Translations under genes and position numbers: made by a program
Notes under the pieces: model-generated
What the model was told of the DNA's origin: nothing
Database searches by the model: none
What the model saw: only the letters and a program-made list of their open reading frames with translations
In this document: positions 43,162-55,432 of the stretch, piece by piece
Layout: each line of letters starts with the position of its first letter
How positions within the stretch are numbered: the stretch's first letter is position 1
Origin: Gnetum montanum
Taxonomy: Eukaryota > Streptophyta > Gnetopsida > Gnetales > Gnetaceae
Length of the DNA stretch: 64,000 nt
Reading direction: 5' to 3'
Assembly: GCA_015680685.1 (NCBI GenBank)
Contig: MNCI01012686.1
Location: 244,074 to 308,073 of the forward strand

Positions 43162-45481
43162 TATTTAGAATTTTTTTAAGATTTGTATTTTATGTTTGAG
43201 TAATTTTTGCCTAAAAATCTCATTTGTATAAGAGGGAGACTAGAAATCCTTAAAACTAGCATTGTTCTTCAAGGAGTTGAAGAAGATTGAAGGGAACCCA
43301 AGGAAAAAGAAGATATGGATAGTCCCTACAAAGTGGATTAGGCTCAAGTAGAACCACTATAAAAATCTTGGTGCACACTTTTTATTTTTCATTTCTTGTA
43401 TTTTATTTTTGAACTTAGATTAGATTTATCTCACTCCCATTTAAATCAAATGATTTGCAAGTTTAAGTTTTTGATGCATGGTGGAGTAATTGTTAAATTT
43501 TAAATTTTGTTAAGATACCCTATTTTATTCTTATCTTTTTTGTTTGGCTACTTTTATCTTCAAAATTGTTATACTTACTACCCTTACAATCCCTTTTCAA
43601 ACCCCTATGAAAAGATGTAAAACACTATAAATTTTTTTTAAAATGCTCTGCCCCTACAATCCAAGTTTATATAAAAAAATTCTATACCCTTGCAACCCTA
43701 GTTTATAACTACATGGCATAGAGCCATTATAAAAAAAAATCATAAGCCAACATAATGCTATCAACTAGTAACATCTTTCACTTTCATCATTTGTAGTTTC
43801 CATTTCATTGTCACAATCTTTACTAAAAAAATTTTAGAAAAGTAGTTGTACATAAAGTAGTTTGATCCTTCTAGGATCCTATCTTGGTGGAATGAGCATT
43901 GAGCCTTTGGATGACAATCTGTTAGTTGTACATAAAGTAGTTATGTTTTTTGGAGTATTGATTACATTGTCCCTCAATTGAAAATTAGGCTATGTATTTC
44001 AAAAAAATATCACGTTTAAAAACAAAAGAACAAAAAAAAAAGATAATTGATAAGATTGTCCCATCCTCCCCTTCCCTAGTCAAGACCACATGAGGTCTAT
44101 CAATGATACATGTAGCAAAATAGTTGTAAACCCTGAAGATGACACAGGAACATGAATTGCAAAGCTTACTTGTGTATATCATTGCATTTAATAGATAAAA
44201 TGCTATGGTACATATAATACAAATAAGAACAATTGTATTGCCATGATAAGAAGATAATATTTTTATAATTTTTATGCATTTTATAAATGTAAAGAATAAA
44301 AAAATAATTAAAACTTGTTGTAATCTCTTGCGGGATAGGTGCAACACAGAAATCAAATACACATAATTTGTGCTATTTGACACAAACACAAGAAAGTGAT
44401 CAAATCTCATCAGTCACATCCTTGATGGCCAAATTCTATTCTAGATAGGTATGACCTCCTTGGGCAAGGTAGAATCATCATAAGCTCCATAAGCCTATGT
44501 TCATCTAACTAAGAGAATTAATTTAATTGTAATTTTTTGAAAATCTACTAAATAATTTCATTAATAAGATATCATCATCAGTGTTCACTACAATAAAATT
44601 GAAAATTTTAAGAAAATAAAATTGAGCTTTATTCATTATGCAAATACTTAACTCTGCATCAACCAAATGCTTCTAGGCTGCACAAGAATGACAACATTGT
44701 AACAGAGTCTCACAGTATAGTCAAATAACAACTCAAAAATAAAAAGAAAAATAAATACCATACTTACCTAGGCAAGGAGGAGAAGCTCTTACGAAGAAAA
44801 GAAAAGGAAAATTTATTAAAAAAAATATGAATCCTTTTGAGCTCTCCTTTAGGTATTTATAGTTTTGGATTTATAATAGAAGTAATGAGGTAGTAGACCA
44901 TGTAAGGTATTGTACCATGTGAGGTAGCACATGAGATGAAGCAACACACCATGTGAGATAGCACTAATGATGCATCATTACTCACTAAAAAAACCCAAAC
45001 TATAGGTTTGAATGCATACAAATAATTTCATGTATCTGAGCTTACATAGAGATATAAAATTACCCCTAGATGTGTCATGTTCCCGTTCACAAAATGAAGT
45101 CATTCCATAGTCATGATGGTATCACTTTGTAATAAATGATGTAATTATTATAATAAGAGACAAAAAAACACATTGTAATAATAGGCATGTCTTTTAAGAT
45201 AACCTTTAGAAGTTTGACCTAAGGTATTTATATCCAAGAATTAGAGGTCATATCAACATCGAGTTGTTAAGTCAATAAAGGTGAGTAACAAGTATTAGAT
45301 GAAACAGAACAAGTAGGTGACTAGTCATTCCTATTAATAAGGTATAGGCCTAACCATAATGGTGATGCTGGATTACCTCTATAGGATAGATGCTAAAGGA
45401 AGATAACCCTAAGAAACCCTTATAGCATGACCTAGATACATTTTTCTTACATTAATAAAGTTTCTTTTATTTTCTTCAACA
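43162..45481. other. Intergenic AT-rich DNA; possible old LTR promoter on minus strand
   Basis: No gene. On the minus strand near 44830-44875 there is ACTATAAATACCTAAAGGAG followed by GAGCTC and a C/T-rich leader, preceded by three copies of ACCATGTGAGGTAGCAC (44897-44964). This suggests a decayed LTR promoter. The 141-codon minus-strand ORF at 43985-44410 shows no domain. Confidence 0.45.
44897..44964. repeat. Three copies of a 17-bp motif
   Basis: ACCATGTAAGGTATTGT (44897), ACCATGTGAGGTAGCAC (44914) and ACCATGTGAGATAGCAC (44948). Confidence 0.75.
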
Positions 45482-45560
45482 ATGAGGTGTTAGCCTAGTA
45501 GTAAAGACTTTTGATTTGAAACGTCAAGTCATGGGTTCAATTTTGATACACAACGCTAAG
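45482..45560 (+). repeat. tRNA-derived SINE-like element, copy 3, cut by El-5
   Basis: GTTAGCCTAGTAGTAAAGAC (A box) and CATGGGTTCAATTTTG (B box), then ATACACAACGCTAAG, where El-5 starts. The rest should lie beyond the right end of El-5, outside the window. Confidence 0.55.
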
Positions 45561-46401
45561 TGATAAATCACAATTTGTCATGCCCCGATATTGAGTACAC
45601 AATATCACAGCCTGGATACAATATGGCATACAAGATATCGTGATTCTTGTGTTAGCCTATAAATATATCATTCAAGCACATGAGGAGGAGGCATTAGGAT
45701 TTTTAAGTTTTTGTTAGTTTTAGTTAATTTTTAGTTCTATCCCAAGTGCATGCTCGCAGTGTGATGCTTGTAATTGTATGAAACCTTTGTTCGAGTGCAA
45801 CATACTTAGACATGCACACAATCGGCAATAAAGATTGAGATTACTCCATCATTGCATCATTCACTTTACTTTTAATTATTTTAATTGTTAATTATTTATT
45901 GTTGTTTTCTCAGTTAATATTTCTTTTATTATCATTTACTATTCCTATTGTTAATTCCAAATGAGTACATCTTAATCATGAACATTTAAGTGTAACTATG
46001 TGGTAACCTAATAGCATATCAGGTGGTGTTTTGAGTGATGTGCACTTGGTAATCCCAGAAGTAGTACATGAAGTCCAAGATGCGTACAGATGATTAGGGA
46101 TGGATGCTCATTACACTTAGACTAGCTTAGATTTTACTTCTTATTGCTTATTAGCTTAATTAAGTTACTTCTCATTGCCTTTAGGAGTAGCATAGTATTA
46201 GAAATCACATCATACACCTCACTCTGGACTAAACTATACGTGACAAAGCAAATACTAGTAGTCTAGGTGGGAAGACAGTCAACTACAATCAAAGTATAAC
46301 TGTCTAGCTGCCACAACTAGTCCATCCGCGGAGTTCAACCAAATCATGCGAACATGCTCATATTCATATGGTTGAGCGTAGGGGTACCTTGCCGCTCATC
46401 A
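45561..46401 (+). repeat. El-5 left LTR (841 bp)
   Basis: TGATAAATC...CTCATCA, with GATATT/GATATC-like motifs from 45586 to 45640 and TATAAATA at 45658-45665. Confidence 0.95.
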
Positions 46402-46420
46402 TTGACACCATTGCCAGGGA
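46402..46420 (+). other. El-5 primer-binding site
   Basis: TTGACACCATTGCCAGGGA; Athila/Tat type with the second G of TTGG mutated. Confidence 0.85.
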
Positions 46421-46546
46421 TGGCACTACTTCTCTAGATTAGTTATATCATATAAGATCGTTGTAATAGGATATTAATGATATATCTTTCAGATAAAAGA
46501 AATTAAATTAAATTCAAGTCAATTGAGTTACACACAATTCATGACA

Positions 46547-48912
46547 ATGTCTCTTTCACAAGACCATGATAACGCAACATCTAGCGAGGTAATTCATTGG
46601 AAAACCAATGTAATTTATGACAATGAAGAAGTTTGGAGTACTCAATCTTATGCAAGAGTTTCATATGTTCATGGACCCCAATGATACTCAAGGACTTTTG
46701 TCATCCAACTCAGACACCTCTAGTGAAGATGGAACATCTCCTAGAATGAGGGGGCCCGTAAGGCCTAGGACCTTCTCAATGGTTAGCAAGAGTACATCAG
46801 GGGATGATTGGGAGACTTGCAAAAGTCATGATGAGTCTTCCAGTTCTCTCTCCCTCTGCTCTCTCAACATCATGTCATGACACAGATGACTATCCCTCTA
46901 GGGGTCGATGTAGCAATAAAAATTTAACCCACAAGTAAAATCAGGAACGCCAACATGAACATAGGCAACATCATCCTAACTCATAAACTCAAAACTTATT
47001 TAGTGATAATGAACAGCTACTGGCCACTAAAAGCTTAATGTATATAATAGAGGCCATTCAAATATCCAGTAGCCATCACAAGGAAATCCATCTACCTAGG
47101 CTTGATTTAAACCACTTTCCTAAGTTCTCATGGGGCTATGATTTAGATTCGCAACATCATTTAGAAGCCTTCTACGATGCCTATGCATGGAACAACATTG
47201 ATGATGGGTGGAAAAGACTTAAGCTCTTTCCTATGATACTTGTTAACCAAGCAAAACTATGGTACAGGTCTTTAAAGCTAAAATCAATTCATCATTGGCT
47301 GACAATGGTGAAACTCTTCAATGAAAGATATCAAACCTATGCAATAGTGTTAGCCTTGAGGAGACAAATCCAAGAGTGGAAACAAGGGCAACATGAACCC
47401 TTGGACATGGCCTTAGAAAGATATTATTCATTATTAAACAAATTCCTAGGCCATGGGTTCTTCGAGGAATAGCTAATGTGTCACATCATGGATGGGCTCC
47501 ATAATGAAACAAGGGAGACCCTAGGGATGTATGCCCCAGGTCAACTATATGAACTATGAACCCACCAATTCCAAGAGATTATTAAGCAAGTAGCAAAAGA
47601 AGAAAGAGAATTAGCCAAATGAGAGAACATTGAAAGATCTCAACAAGACCAAACTCTTAAAGCAACAAAGGTCCATAATCATGAAGAGGAGAGATCAACT
47701 CACCTTGAGGAGGTGGAACCATCCCCATCTTTGCTAATACTAAAATCACTAGATGAAATCAAAGAAAAGATCAATAAGATGATGGAGTGGGTACATGAAA
47801 AATGTAGAGAATATGCAAACATTATTAGAAGTAAAACCACACAAGATCACTCTAACAACCAGAACAAACAGAGGATGCCAAACCAAGAAATAGGATAGAA
47901 CATCATTCGACAATCAAAAAGAAGGGCTAGAGGAAATAAGGATAGGGGCCCAACTACAAATTAGAAGTATCAATACAATGTTTGCCTATACAATCACCCC
48001 AAAGGCCAATGCCCAATCTTGTTACATCTACATGAGCATTGGGGAAAAATGCTACATCCAGATTTTGTACAGAAGTACTATGCTCAACCACAGTGGTAAA
48101 ACTGCCAGTCATGGGGGAGATCATCACCAAACTAGCCTCACCCTTCACATGCCCTAACACCAAGTGCTTATTATGTTCAACACCCTATTTCTCCAACTAG
48201 ATCAACAACCTCTACTTTACCTCATCATTATCATTCTCTTGAATTTCATCAATCCATGTCCTCTCCCATGGGATCACCACCTCATGTTCCTTACACTTCT
48301 CATTGCTCTCAATATTCTCATCCTTCACCTCCTTCTACATTGCCACCAGTTGTACTGGAAGGCTTTGCACCACCACATCAACCAATAAACATTACTTGTA
48401 CTACTACTATCAATAGCACTGGGAATCCTCCACATTGTTGGAAATATCCTTTCTTTAGGCATGGTCATAGAAAGAAGCAGCATGGCTCTAGAACCACTAC
48501 ATACTCCAACTCAGCACAAGCCCAACACGGTGATGCACCTTCCTCTTCAAACTCAATGCCTCCTATTACCTTATCCAAGCCATCAATCGACACTCCAACC
48601 ACCATGCAGACCAATGAATATAACCACATAGGGAGACATATGAATCCTTGCATACCATCTTATGGTCACGGGTGTCATAATGCATCGGCTTCTTATCACA
48701 TGACCACATCTTATAACCTACCCTACTATGCCTATTTTAATCAAGTTTGTGAACCCTAGTTTGGGTACATTCCTGCCACCACATCCAAAGACACCCAATG
48801 GTTTGAATATGACCAGGCCCTAATATTTCCAACATGCATGGATCCTAATTTTCCATTTATTAATTCTCTCCATGATCAAAGGTTTAGTCATGGGGAACAC
48901 CCCGCATTCTAA
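46547..48912 (+). pseudogene. El-5 gag with Pro-rich tail
   Basis: ATG 46547 (ATGTCTCTTTCACAAGAC) with frameshifts in the N-terminal part. From about 47000 to TAA 48910 one frame is kept, with stops. The gag core (47038-47560) reads LPRLDLNHFPKFSWGYDLDS, WYRSLKLKSIHHW, LFNERYQTYA and MDGLHNETRETLGMYAPGQ. The zinc knuckle has lost its first Cys (YNVCLYNHPKGQC). The Pro/Ser/His-rich tail ends with TTSKDTQWFEYDQ and SHGEHPAF. Closest to El-3 along its length. Confidence 0.85.
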
Positions 48913-49262
48913 CAAGCAGAATTAGTAAATGTTTTTCTTTTTCTTTGGTTTTACAATTTTTTATTTTTTGATTTTTCATTTTCTAGTTTTTCATCTTTCA
49001 ATTTGTCATTTTCTCTTTTTGAGGGTGATCTCCTCTATAAATAAAATACTCATGTCACATGTTAGTTGAGATGTTGTTCTATGCTATCAACTCATAAGGG
49101 ACTAATTATTTAGATAGTGAGCCCACAACGTTCACCCACCCATTCTGTTAATAAGCGATTCTACTCTAGGTACGATGATATTCTCATTATCATTAAAACT
49201 TAAAGTAACTTTGTACTCATTATGCTGAAAGCGAAGAGTGACAGACTAAGAGGGAATGGCCA

Positions 49263-49284
49263 GGGTGTGACATCAAGGGGACTT
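49263..49284 (+). other. Conserved non-coding block (El-5 copy)
   Basis: GGGTGTGACATCAAGGGGAC then TT, about 350 bases after the end of gag. Confidence 0.6.
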
Positions 49285-49919
49285 GTGGATTCTCTTTGGT
49301 GACATCTATATGTGCTGTCATGCAGTTGGTTGTACTAAGATCCTTGTAGATCCAATGAAAATTAGGAGTAAGAGTTGTGATAAAGGCACTCAATAAAGGA
49401 ACTCAATGCTATTCTAGAGGGTCCCACTAGAAAGAAATACACCCATTCCTAAAGGTTTGTGACTTCCTAGGATTCCCGTTGAGAAAGATAAAGTGCAAAA
49501 GTAGCTTGAAGGAGAAAAAGAAAAGAAAGAAGAAAAGAACCGAAAAGAAAAGATCAAGGAAAACGTGTCATAGACAAATTCAAATCACTCCTCCATTACA
49601 CAAAACACCAATTGATCATACAACTTGTTGTTGTGATGATCTTATGGTTGTCTATCATCAACATGAAACAATGCGATGTCATTGATCAAAGGTATGGACT
49701 TGGTTTTGATCTTGGAGTGATTGGCTAATAGAACTTTAATCATGCACAACACTTTGGATTCATTATCCCAGGGTAAGTTACCTCACATCCTGATCTCTGC
49801 AATCCCTTCTACAATTCCTCTCATCTCATAATCCAAGTATTTCTACCTTGTGTCTTGTGTGACATAGAATTCATACCTCATCATGATGGTATTTAACATA
49901 TCTGTGTTTTTTTGCACAA

Positions 49920-50171
49920 GTGTGGATTGCATTTAACCCTTCTAGTGTCTACAGAAATTTTAAGGTGTGGCTACGCAAAGGCATTATAGGTTGGAACCTA
50001 CTTTGGGAAGGACCCACTTGTGTGACTTTTGTAATTTTTACTTGTTGCACACCACCACATCATTTTATATCCTTCGAGTATTCCATTGCTAAATCTATTC
50101 TTTCCTTTATCATTATTTCAACCAAATGTTCCTTCGCACCAATACATGTCCTTTTTCCTCACCCTATTTAA
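49920..50171 (+). CDS. El-5 conserved small ORF (83 codons)
   Basis: Reads MWIAFNPSSVYRNFKVWLRK, then GIIGWNLLWEGPTCVTFVIF, with a Cys/Pro/His stretch TCCTPPHHF and a hydrophobic end. Homologous to the El-3 small ORF (26757-27014) and, over the WL.KGI...LLW.GPTC core, to El-6 (58849-59073 minus). It lies between gag and the internal promoter. Function unknown. Confidence 0.35.
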   Translation: MWIAFNPSSVYRNFKVWLRKGIIGWNLLWEGPTCVTFVIFTCCTPPHHFISFEYSIAKSILSFIIISTKCSFAPIHVLFPHPI

Positions 50172-50331
50172 AGAACTTCATTGTATACTTCCACTTCATT
50201 ACACTTTTGGTGCCTTAATGCCCACCTGACATTACCCCAGATCTTTCAAATCTATCTCAAATCCTTCATTTTTGGTCATGCAAACTCAAAAATTCATCAA
50301 TTTTACTAAGTAACCTATTTTGGAGGGAACG

Positions 50332-50419
50332 CAATATCAGGTACCCAATATCAGGTCAGACATGATATTGGGTGCATGCTACCGTGTATAAGATATTGCA
50401 TCCACAAAACCTATATATA
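50332..50419 (+). promoter_or_regulatory. El-5 internal promoter before the third ORF
   Basis: CAATATCAGG, CAATATCAGG, TGATATTGGG and AGATATTGC form an array of GATATC-like half palindromes (50332-50399). It is followed by CCTATATATATGCCCACC (TATATATA at 50412-50419). This copies the layout of the LTR promoters (array, then CCTATAAATA...). It lies about 530 bases before ATG 50948. Confidence 0.6.
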
Positions 50420-50684
50420 TGCCCACCTCACTCCCCCCCTCCCCACCCCATTTTCAACAGTTGCTATAGGGGGAGTTGTTGCAATTTTCTTCCACAATTT
50501 TTTTAAGCACTTTGAGAGCCTACCATTCCACTATCAATATCTCACTCATTAATGCTCTGATTTCCCTTCTGATCAAACCTAATTAAACCCAGATTGTTTA
50601 ACTTAGTCGTGGGAGAGGGGTATGGTATAATTCATGCATAACTTTTTTTTCAAAATTCGTTATCACCTGAAGGATATCATAGGG

Positions 50685-50947
50685 GTAAGTAATATTAAGA
50701 AATGTTAAGAACTCATGCCAAACTAATTTTCATCCTTTACCCAAATCATTTAAATTATTAATTAGAGTCACCTAAGCAAATTGGGCCCAACATTAAAACT
50801 TTTAGAAGAACTTTCTTAAAAAAACTTCTAACTCTGAAATCACACTAAGTAAAGAATTCAAAATTTATTAAAGGCAATGAGTAAGGTATGAGATAATTGA
50901 ACTTCTTTAAATAACCTTACTAACAACCGATCCTTGTGTGATTACAG
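50685..50947 (+). other. El-5 predicted 5'-UTR intron (263 nt) of the third ORF
   Basis: Donor AGGG|GTAAGTAAT (50685), branch point TACTAAC (50918-50924), acceptor TGTGATTACAG| (AG 50946-50947) and ATG immediately after. All three signals are near consensus. A weaker donor AAG|GTATGA at 50887 would make an intron of only about 60 nt. Confidence 0.55.
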
Positions 50948-50989
50948 ATGGCCCCTATATGAGGACAATAGGAAGGACCTTCTCATGGT

Positions 50990-51765
50990 TGATGAGTGGC
51001 GAGGTACCCCTACACTCAACCATACGAATACGAGCATGCACGCGTGATCCGGTCGAACTCCGCAGACTAAATGCCTTAACACCACAAGAAACACTTGGGG
51101 TTAATCGTTCGTTGTCTTCCCAGGCTTGCTTGTAAGTGTCACGGTGTATGGTTAAGCAAGTCTNNNNNNNNNNNNNNNNNNNNNNNNNNNNNNNNNNNNN
51201 NNNNNNNNNNNNNNNNNNNNNNNNNNNNNNNNNNNNNNNNNNNNNNNNNNNNNNNNNNNNNNNNNNNNNNNNNNNNNNNNNNNNNNNNNNNNNNNNNNNN
51301 NNNNNNNNNNNNNNNNNNNNNNNNNNNNNNNNNNNNNNNNNNNNNNNNNNNNNNNNNNNNNNNNNNNNNNNNNNNNNNNNNNNNNNNNNNNNNNNNNNNN
51401 NNNNNNNNNNNNNNNNNNNNNNNNNNNNNNNNNNNNNNNNNNNNNNNNNNNNNNNNNNNNNNNNNNNNNNNNNNNNNNNNNNNNNNNNNNNNNNNNNNNN
51501 NNNNNNNNNNNNNNNNNNNNNNNNNNNNNNNNNNNNNNNNNNNNNNNNNNNNNNNNNNNNNNNNNNNNNNNNNNNNNNNNNNNNNNNNNNNNNNNNNNNN
51601 NNNNNNNNNNNNNNNNNNNNNNNNNNNNNNNNNNNNNNNNNNNNNNNNNNNNNNNNNNNNNNNNNNNNNNTTATTTATAGATATGGCGGCGGACCGCGAT
51701 ATCGCGTACGTGATATCGCAGGGGAAGATGCGATATCGCGGCACAGTGCATGTCGCGTCTCATCA
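50990..51765 (-). mobile_element. Reverse-oriented El-2-type LTR (probably solo) containing the N gap
   Basis: In plus orientation it starts TGATGAGTGGCGAGG and ends CTCATCA, the reverse complement of an LTR like that of El-2. It is flanked by ATGGT (50985-50989 and 51766-51770). Only 174 and 95 bases of LTR are visible around a gap of 507 N (51164-51670). A 1-kb El-2 LTR would need about 736 bases, so the gap length is probably nominal; a whole element hidden in the gap cannot be excluded. Confidence 0.85.
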
Positions 51766-51986
51766 ATGGTGCATCTAAACATTCAAGAAGAGGCAAAGGC
51801 TAAGGAACTCTCGCAAAATATGCAAAACAAGAGGCACAATCATTTAGCATCCATCAAAAAACTCCTATCATCACACAACCCAGTCATGCAGAAGGTGGAG
51901 AGGGCAGGTCACCCAAATAAGGACAACATATCACATTGTTCTCGAAATGTGTTCAAGCCATTTAGGAAAGATCCACATCCACTATA

Positions 51987-52484
51987 GTGATGGTGAAACT
52001 TAATTTTGGGCCTTTTACCGAATTCGTCCTCGAACTAGTCAAGGATCAACTTAAGGAATCTCTACTCTGGCTTGTCCTCTCAGAAAGTGGAGAATGGTAT
52101 TTGGGGGAAACCTCTCAATTTTGGCATAATAAAGAGGAAGGCACCACCATCAACATTGGTGGAATATTAGTTTATTTCTCCACAAAGACCATCGTGGAAG
52201 TTCTAAATCTTCCGAATATAGGGCCTAAAGTTTCTCATTTGTATGCCCGCTCTAATACTGATGCAAGAAAAGTATGGCTAAAGAGAGCATATGGCAAAGA
52301 AGATAAAACATATGGAGAACTAACCCTTGAAGAGAGAATTTACTTCAAAATTGGTACCTATCACATCCTCCTAACAAAGGAGCTAAACAGGATTTCTACT
52401 TATGCAGCCAGAGGAAGTACGATCTTAATGGGCAAGGTTGATGCTAATTTGTCCCATCTATATTTGACAAGGATATTGAGTTAG
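51987..52484 (+). pseudogene. El-5 third ORF: region resembling plant-transposon / Athila third-ORF proteins
   Basis: An open stretch of 165 codons: GEWYLGETSQFWHNKEEG, INIGGILVYFSTKTIVEVLN, LTLEERIYFKIGTYHILLTK, TYAARGSTILMGKVDANLSH. The pattern (an F-S-x-x-x-I-x-x-x-L-x-[IL]-P stretch, W, then L.pe.r.f...y.llt...n.is..a....L.G..in) recalls the putative plant transposon protein domain found in Athila-type third ORFs. That is a judgement by eye. The equivalent in El-6 is at about 57480-57990 minus. Confidence 0.5.
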
Positions 52485-53043
52485 TTTTAGGAATGAAAGA
52501 TAGGAAAGTTCATGCTCCCCTTTCCTTGTCTAATCAAGAAGTTGTGTCAATGTGTTGGAATTCTGGGGTGTACTAATGACATCCCCAGAAAAGCTTAAAA
52601 TGCTTCATATGCCGAATTGCTAAAGCCACCAACACTAAGAAAAGATGTTGGTGAGACACAGGAGCTCGAACAAGAATAGATGGTTGGGCCCACTGCACCT
52701 CAAACAGCAAGGCTTAGACAACTGCTAGACATGAGGCTCAGCCAACAATAAGAAGTAGGGCCCAGCACGCAGCCCACGGGCCAGTAGGATCAGCAATTGC
52801 TATTGTCGTCTCAAGATTATCAACCATCTTAAGACCATCGCAAAAATGATCAATTGGGAAAGTTGGGATGAGGCTAACCACTTCAAGGTGATCAATGATG
52901 TCATACAGCCCACCATCTCAATCGATCATGCAAGGGGAGAGGTCTTAATATAAATAGAAGGAAGGGAATTGCATTGGTCACAATAAGTTTCAAAAAATGC
53001 TACATCATTTTAAGTACAATTAGAAACTAGTGAGGGTGGCACA

Positions 53044-54440
53044 GTGGTGGTCATGCAACACCAGGATGCATCTGGAGCAGCAGAGGTGATCATAGACCAC
53101 ATTAAGGAATCATTCAATGTCTCTATTATGCCACTGACAACTTTCACAAGAGCACATGATGCTCAAGTTCTAGTCGACACCTCAATGACACCTGTGAAAC
53201 ATGAGGATGCTATGGATCACTTGCTGCAAATAGGACAAGTAATGACGTCCTTATTTAACATCCCCCAAGATGTCACAATAGTACAATCAGACCTCATTTC
53301 TACCAAATAAAAGCTGGTCATGGCTAAGGTTAGGGTTGAACATGCAGAAGATGAACTAAGGAGACTCCAGGAAAATTTTGTTGCCCTACAAGCCAAGCAA
53401 CAGGATCCATCCCAACTTGTTTCAATTGATCAACTAGAATTATTTAGGATAAAGCAGCTCAATAAATTGCTAGTGGAAAATAAAAGGATGGCAATGGAAA
53501 ATGAGAAGGATGATTGGGATGCTTCAAAAGCACAAGCTTAGACATATGCAAATGCAAAAAGGACTAAGACCTTACAAGAAGAAAATAAACTCCTTGCTAC
53601 TGAAAATCTTCAATTAATAACAATTGAAAAAAAAAAGAATGTTTTCAAGGAAATTTTTTAGCAGATGTAAGAACAAGTAATGAGAATCAACCAAGACATA
53701 AGTCACTTAGCCAAAGAGAACAATACCCTCTCAATGAAGGAGATACATGCCATCCATTAAAAGATGGCCATTGAAATAAGCACATGGCAAAATGAAGCTA
53801 AGCAACATGAAAAATTGAAGGAACATTTTCAGGATTAGGTGGGGATGTATAAGGAGATTATCAAAAAAGAGATCTGTATGGCTAAGGACCACATTCACTC
53901 TTTTAGTGCTCAACACACTAACTGGTAAGCCATACTAGACACTTATGCCTTTGCCCACCAAGCAGAATTAAAGAGTCAAGACCCACAGATCTAAGATCTC
54001 ACAGAATACTTGGCCATGTTAATGGCAGGGTGCCCGAGGAATGAGCTAGAAAAATAAGTAGCTACCACATATGCCAAATGTGAAACAGAGTTTGCTAAAC
54101 ACAAGAAGACATTGCAGAGACTGGAGGTAGCAAACTCTGAACTAGAGGTGGTCAAAGCTAGCTACCAAGGCCAAAAGAATGTTGTAACAAACTTGGCTCA
54201 ATGGCTTATGGACTATCAAGAATTCAGAGATAAAGCCAGAGCCTACAAGGAGGAACAATGGTTGTTTGCGACATGGTACGTCAAAGCTAATTAGATGTTT
54301 CTGCAACTGCCATGTCCATGAAAGGTGCTGACTCCATAAAACATTAGAACATTGGCATGGGCAACACATGATCCTTAATCAGAGGAGGAAAAAATTTAGG
54401 CACTCCTTCAAAAGCACCCATTCCAAAAGCTTGGAGCATA
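53044..54440 (+). pseudogene. El-5 third ORF: coiled-coil part
   Basis: Several in-line pieces (53044-53310, 53320-53541 and 54112-54294, with stops and frame changes) rich in Leu, Lys, Glu and Gln with heptad-like spacing (VEHAEDELRRLQENFVALQA, QLNKLLVENKRMAMENEK). Then come conserved AILDTYAFAHQAELKSQD, ATTYAKCETEF and SELEVVKASYQGQ, shared with El-3 and El-6. Likely a structural or oligomerising protein; no enzymatic motif seen. Confidence 0.65.
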
Positions 54441-54442
54441 GG

Positions 54443-55260
54443 TGATGAGCAGTGAGGCACCACTATGCCCAACCATATGAATACAAGCCTGTACGCATGA
54501 TCCAGTCGAACTCTGTGGATGGGCTAATGGTGAGTTTTAAGGTAGTTATTGTGCTTCATTGTTTGTTATCTTCCCACATCGAACTAGTGGAAGCCTTGTC
54601 ACATATGGTTTAGTCTAAAGTGAGGTGTATGATGTAATGCTTTAATGCTACTCCTACTATGGAACAATAATAAAGAGTTGATTAACTAAAGGTATGAAAT
54701 AAATCCTATATTTAACCTAAGGCGATGAGTATCTGAACCCAATTATCTATACACACCTTGGGCTTCACATAGTTGTTGCTGGGATTACCAAACATTAATT
54801 GCTACTGGGTTACGAGATCATACGCCTATGTATTCACAATTGGTCGTACTCATTCTGCTTAATGACGAGGAATGTAAATAACATTAGTTGGAAATAGCAA
54901 TAAATAAAGACATTGAAAATTTAATCTAAGAAATTCACAAATGCAAAGTGGATGCTACAATGATGTAAATGATCTCGATCTTTATTTCCGAACATGTAAT
55001 ATGCCCAAGTACATTGCACTTGAATAAGGACACCATGCAACCATAAACATTTCACTGCAGGCATACACTGGAACTGAAATTGGAAAACTTCTAACTGACT
55101 TTGTCTATCTTCTATCTCTACCTCCACTTCATACCTCTCCCCTATGTTATATTTATAGGCAATCATGGTAGAAACGACATCAGATATCCAACATTTCTTA
55201 CTGACCTTGATATCAGATCCTTGATATTGAAGCCCTGATATCGCTTCTGATGACTCATCA
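54443..55260 (-). repeat. El-6 3' LTR (818 bp)
   Basis: Minus-strand start TGATGAGTCATCAGAAG..., plus-strand left edge TGATGAGCAG. TATA (TATTTATA on plus) at 55150-55157. The polypurine tract lies next to it at 55261-55278 (minus: CATTCAATTGTGGGGGTA). Confidence 0.95.
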
Positions 55261-55432
55261 TACCCCCACAATTGAATGAAAAATTATCCTCGAGTTCCGT
55301 ACAAAATGGTGAAAGGTATGGGATTATTGACTAACAAAAAAATCATTGCATTGTAGTGGTGTTTTATTACAACAAAATGACGACACATTACAAGAATCAG
55401 AATTAAGAACAAAGAGAAGAATGACGGAGCCA

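Noticed and set aside
43985-44410. 141-codon minus-strand ORF with hydrophobic composition
   Set aside because: AT-rich, no recognisable domain, no homologous copy in the window; hydrophobicity follows from T-rich codons.
51095-51987. Long ORFs (201-283 codons) crossing 51164-51670
   Set aside because: They are open only because the 507 N bases contain no stops; the real parts are LTR sequence.
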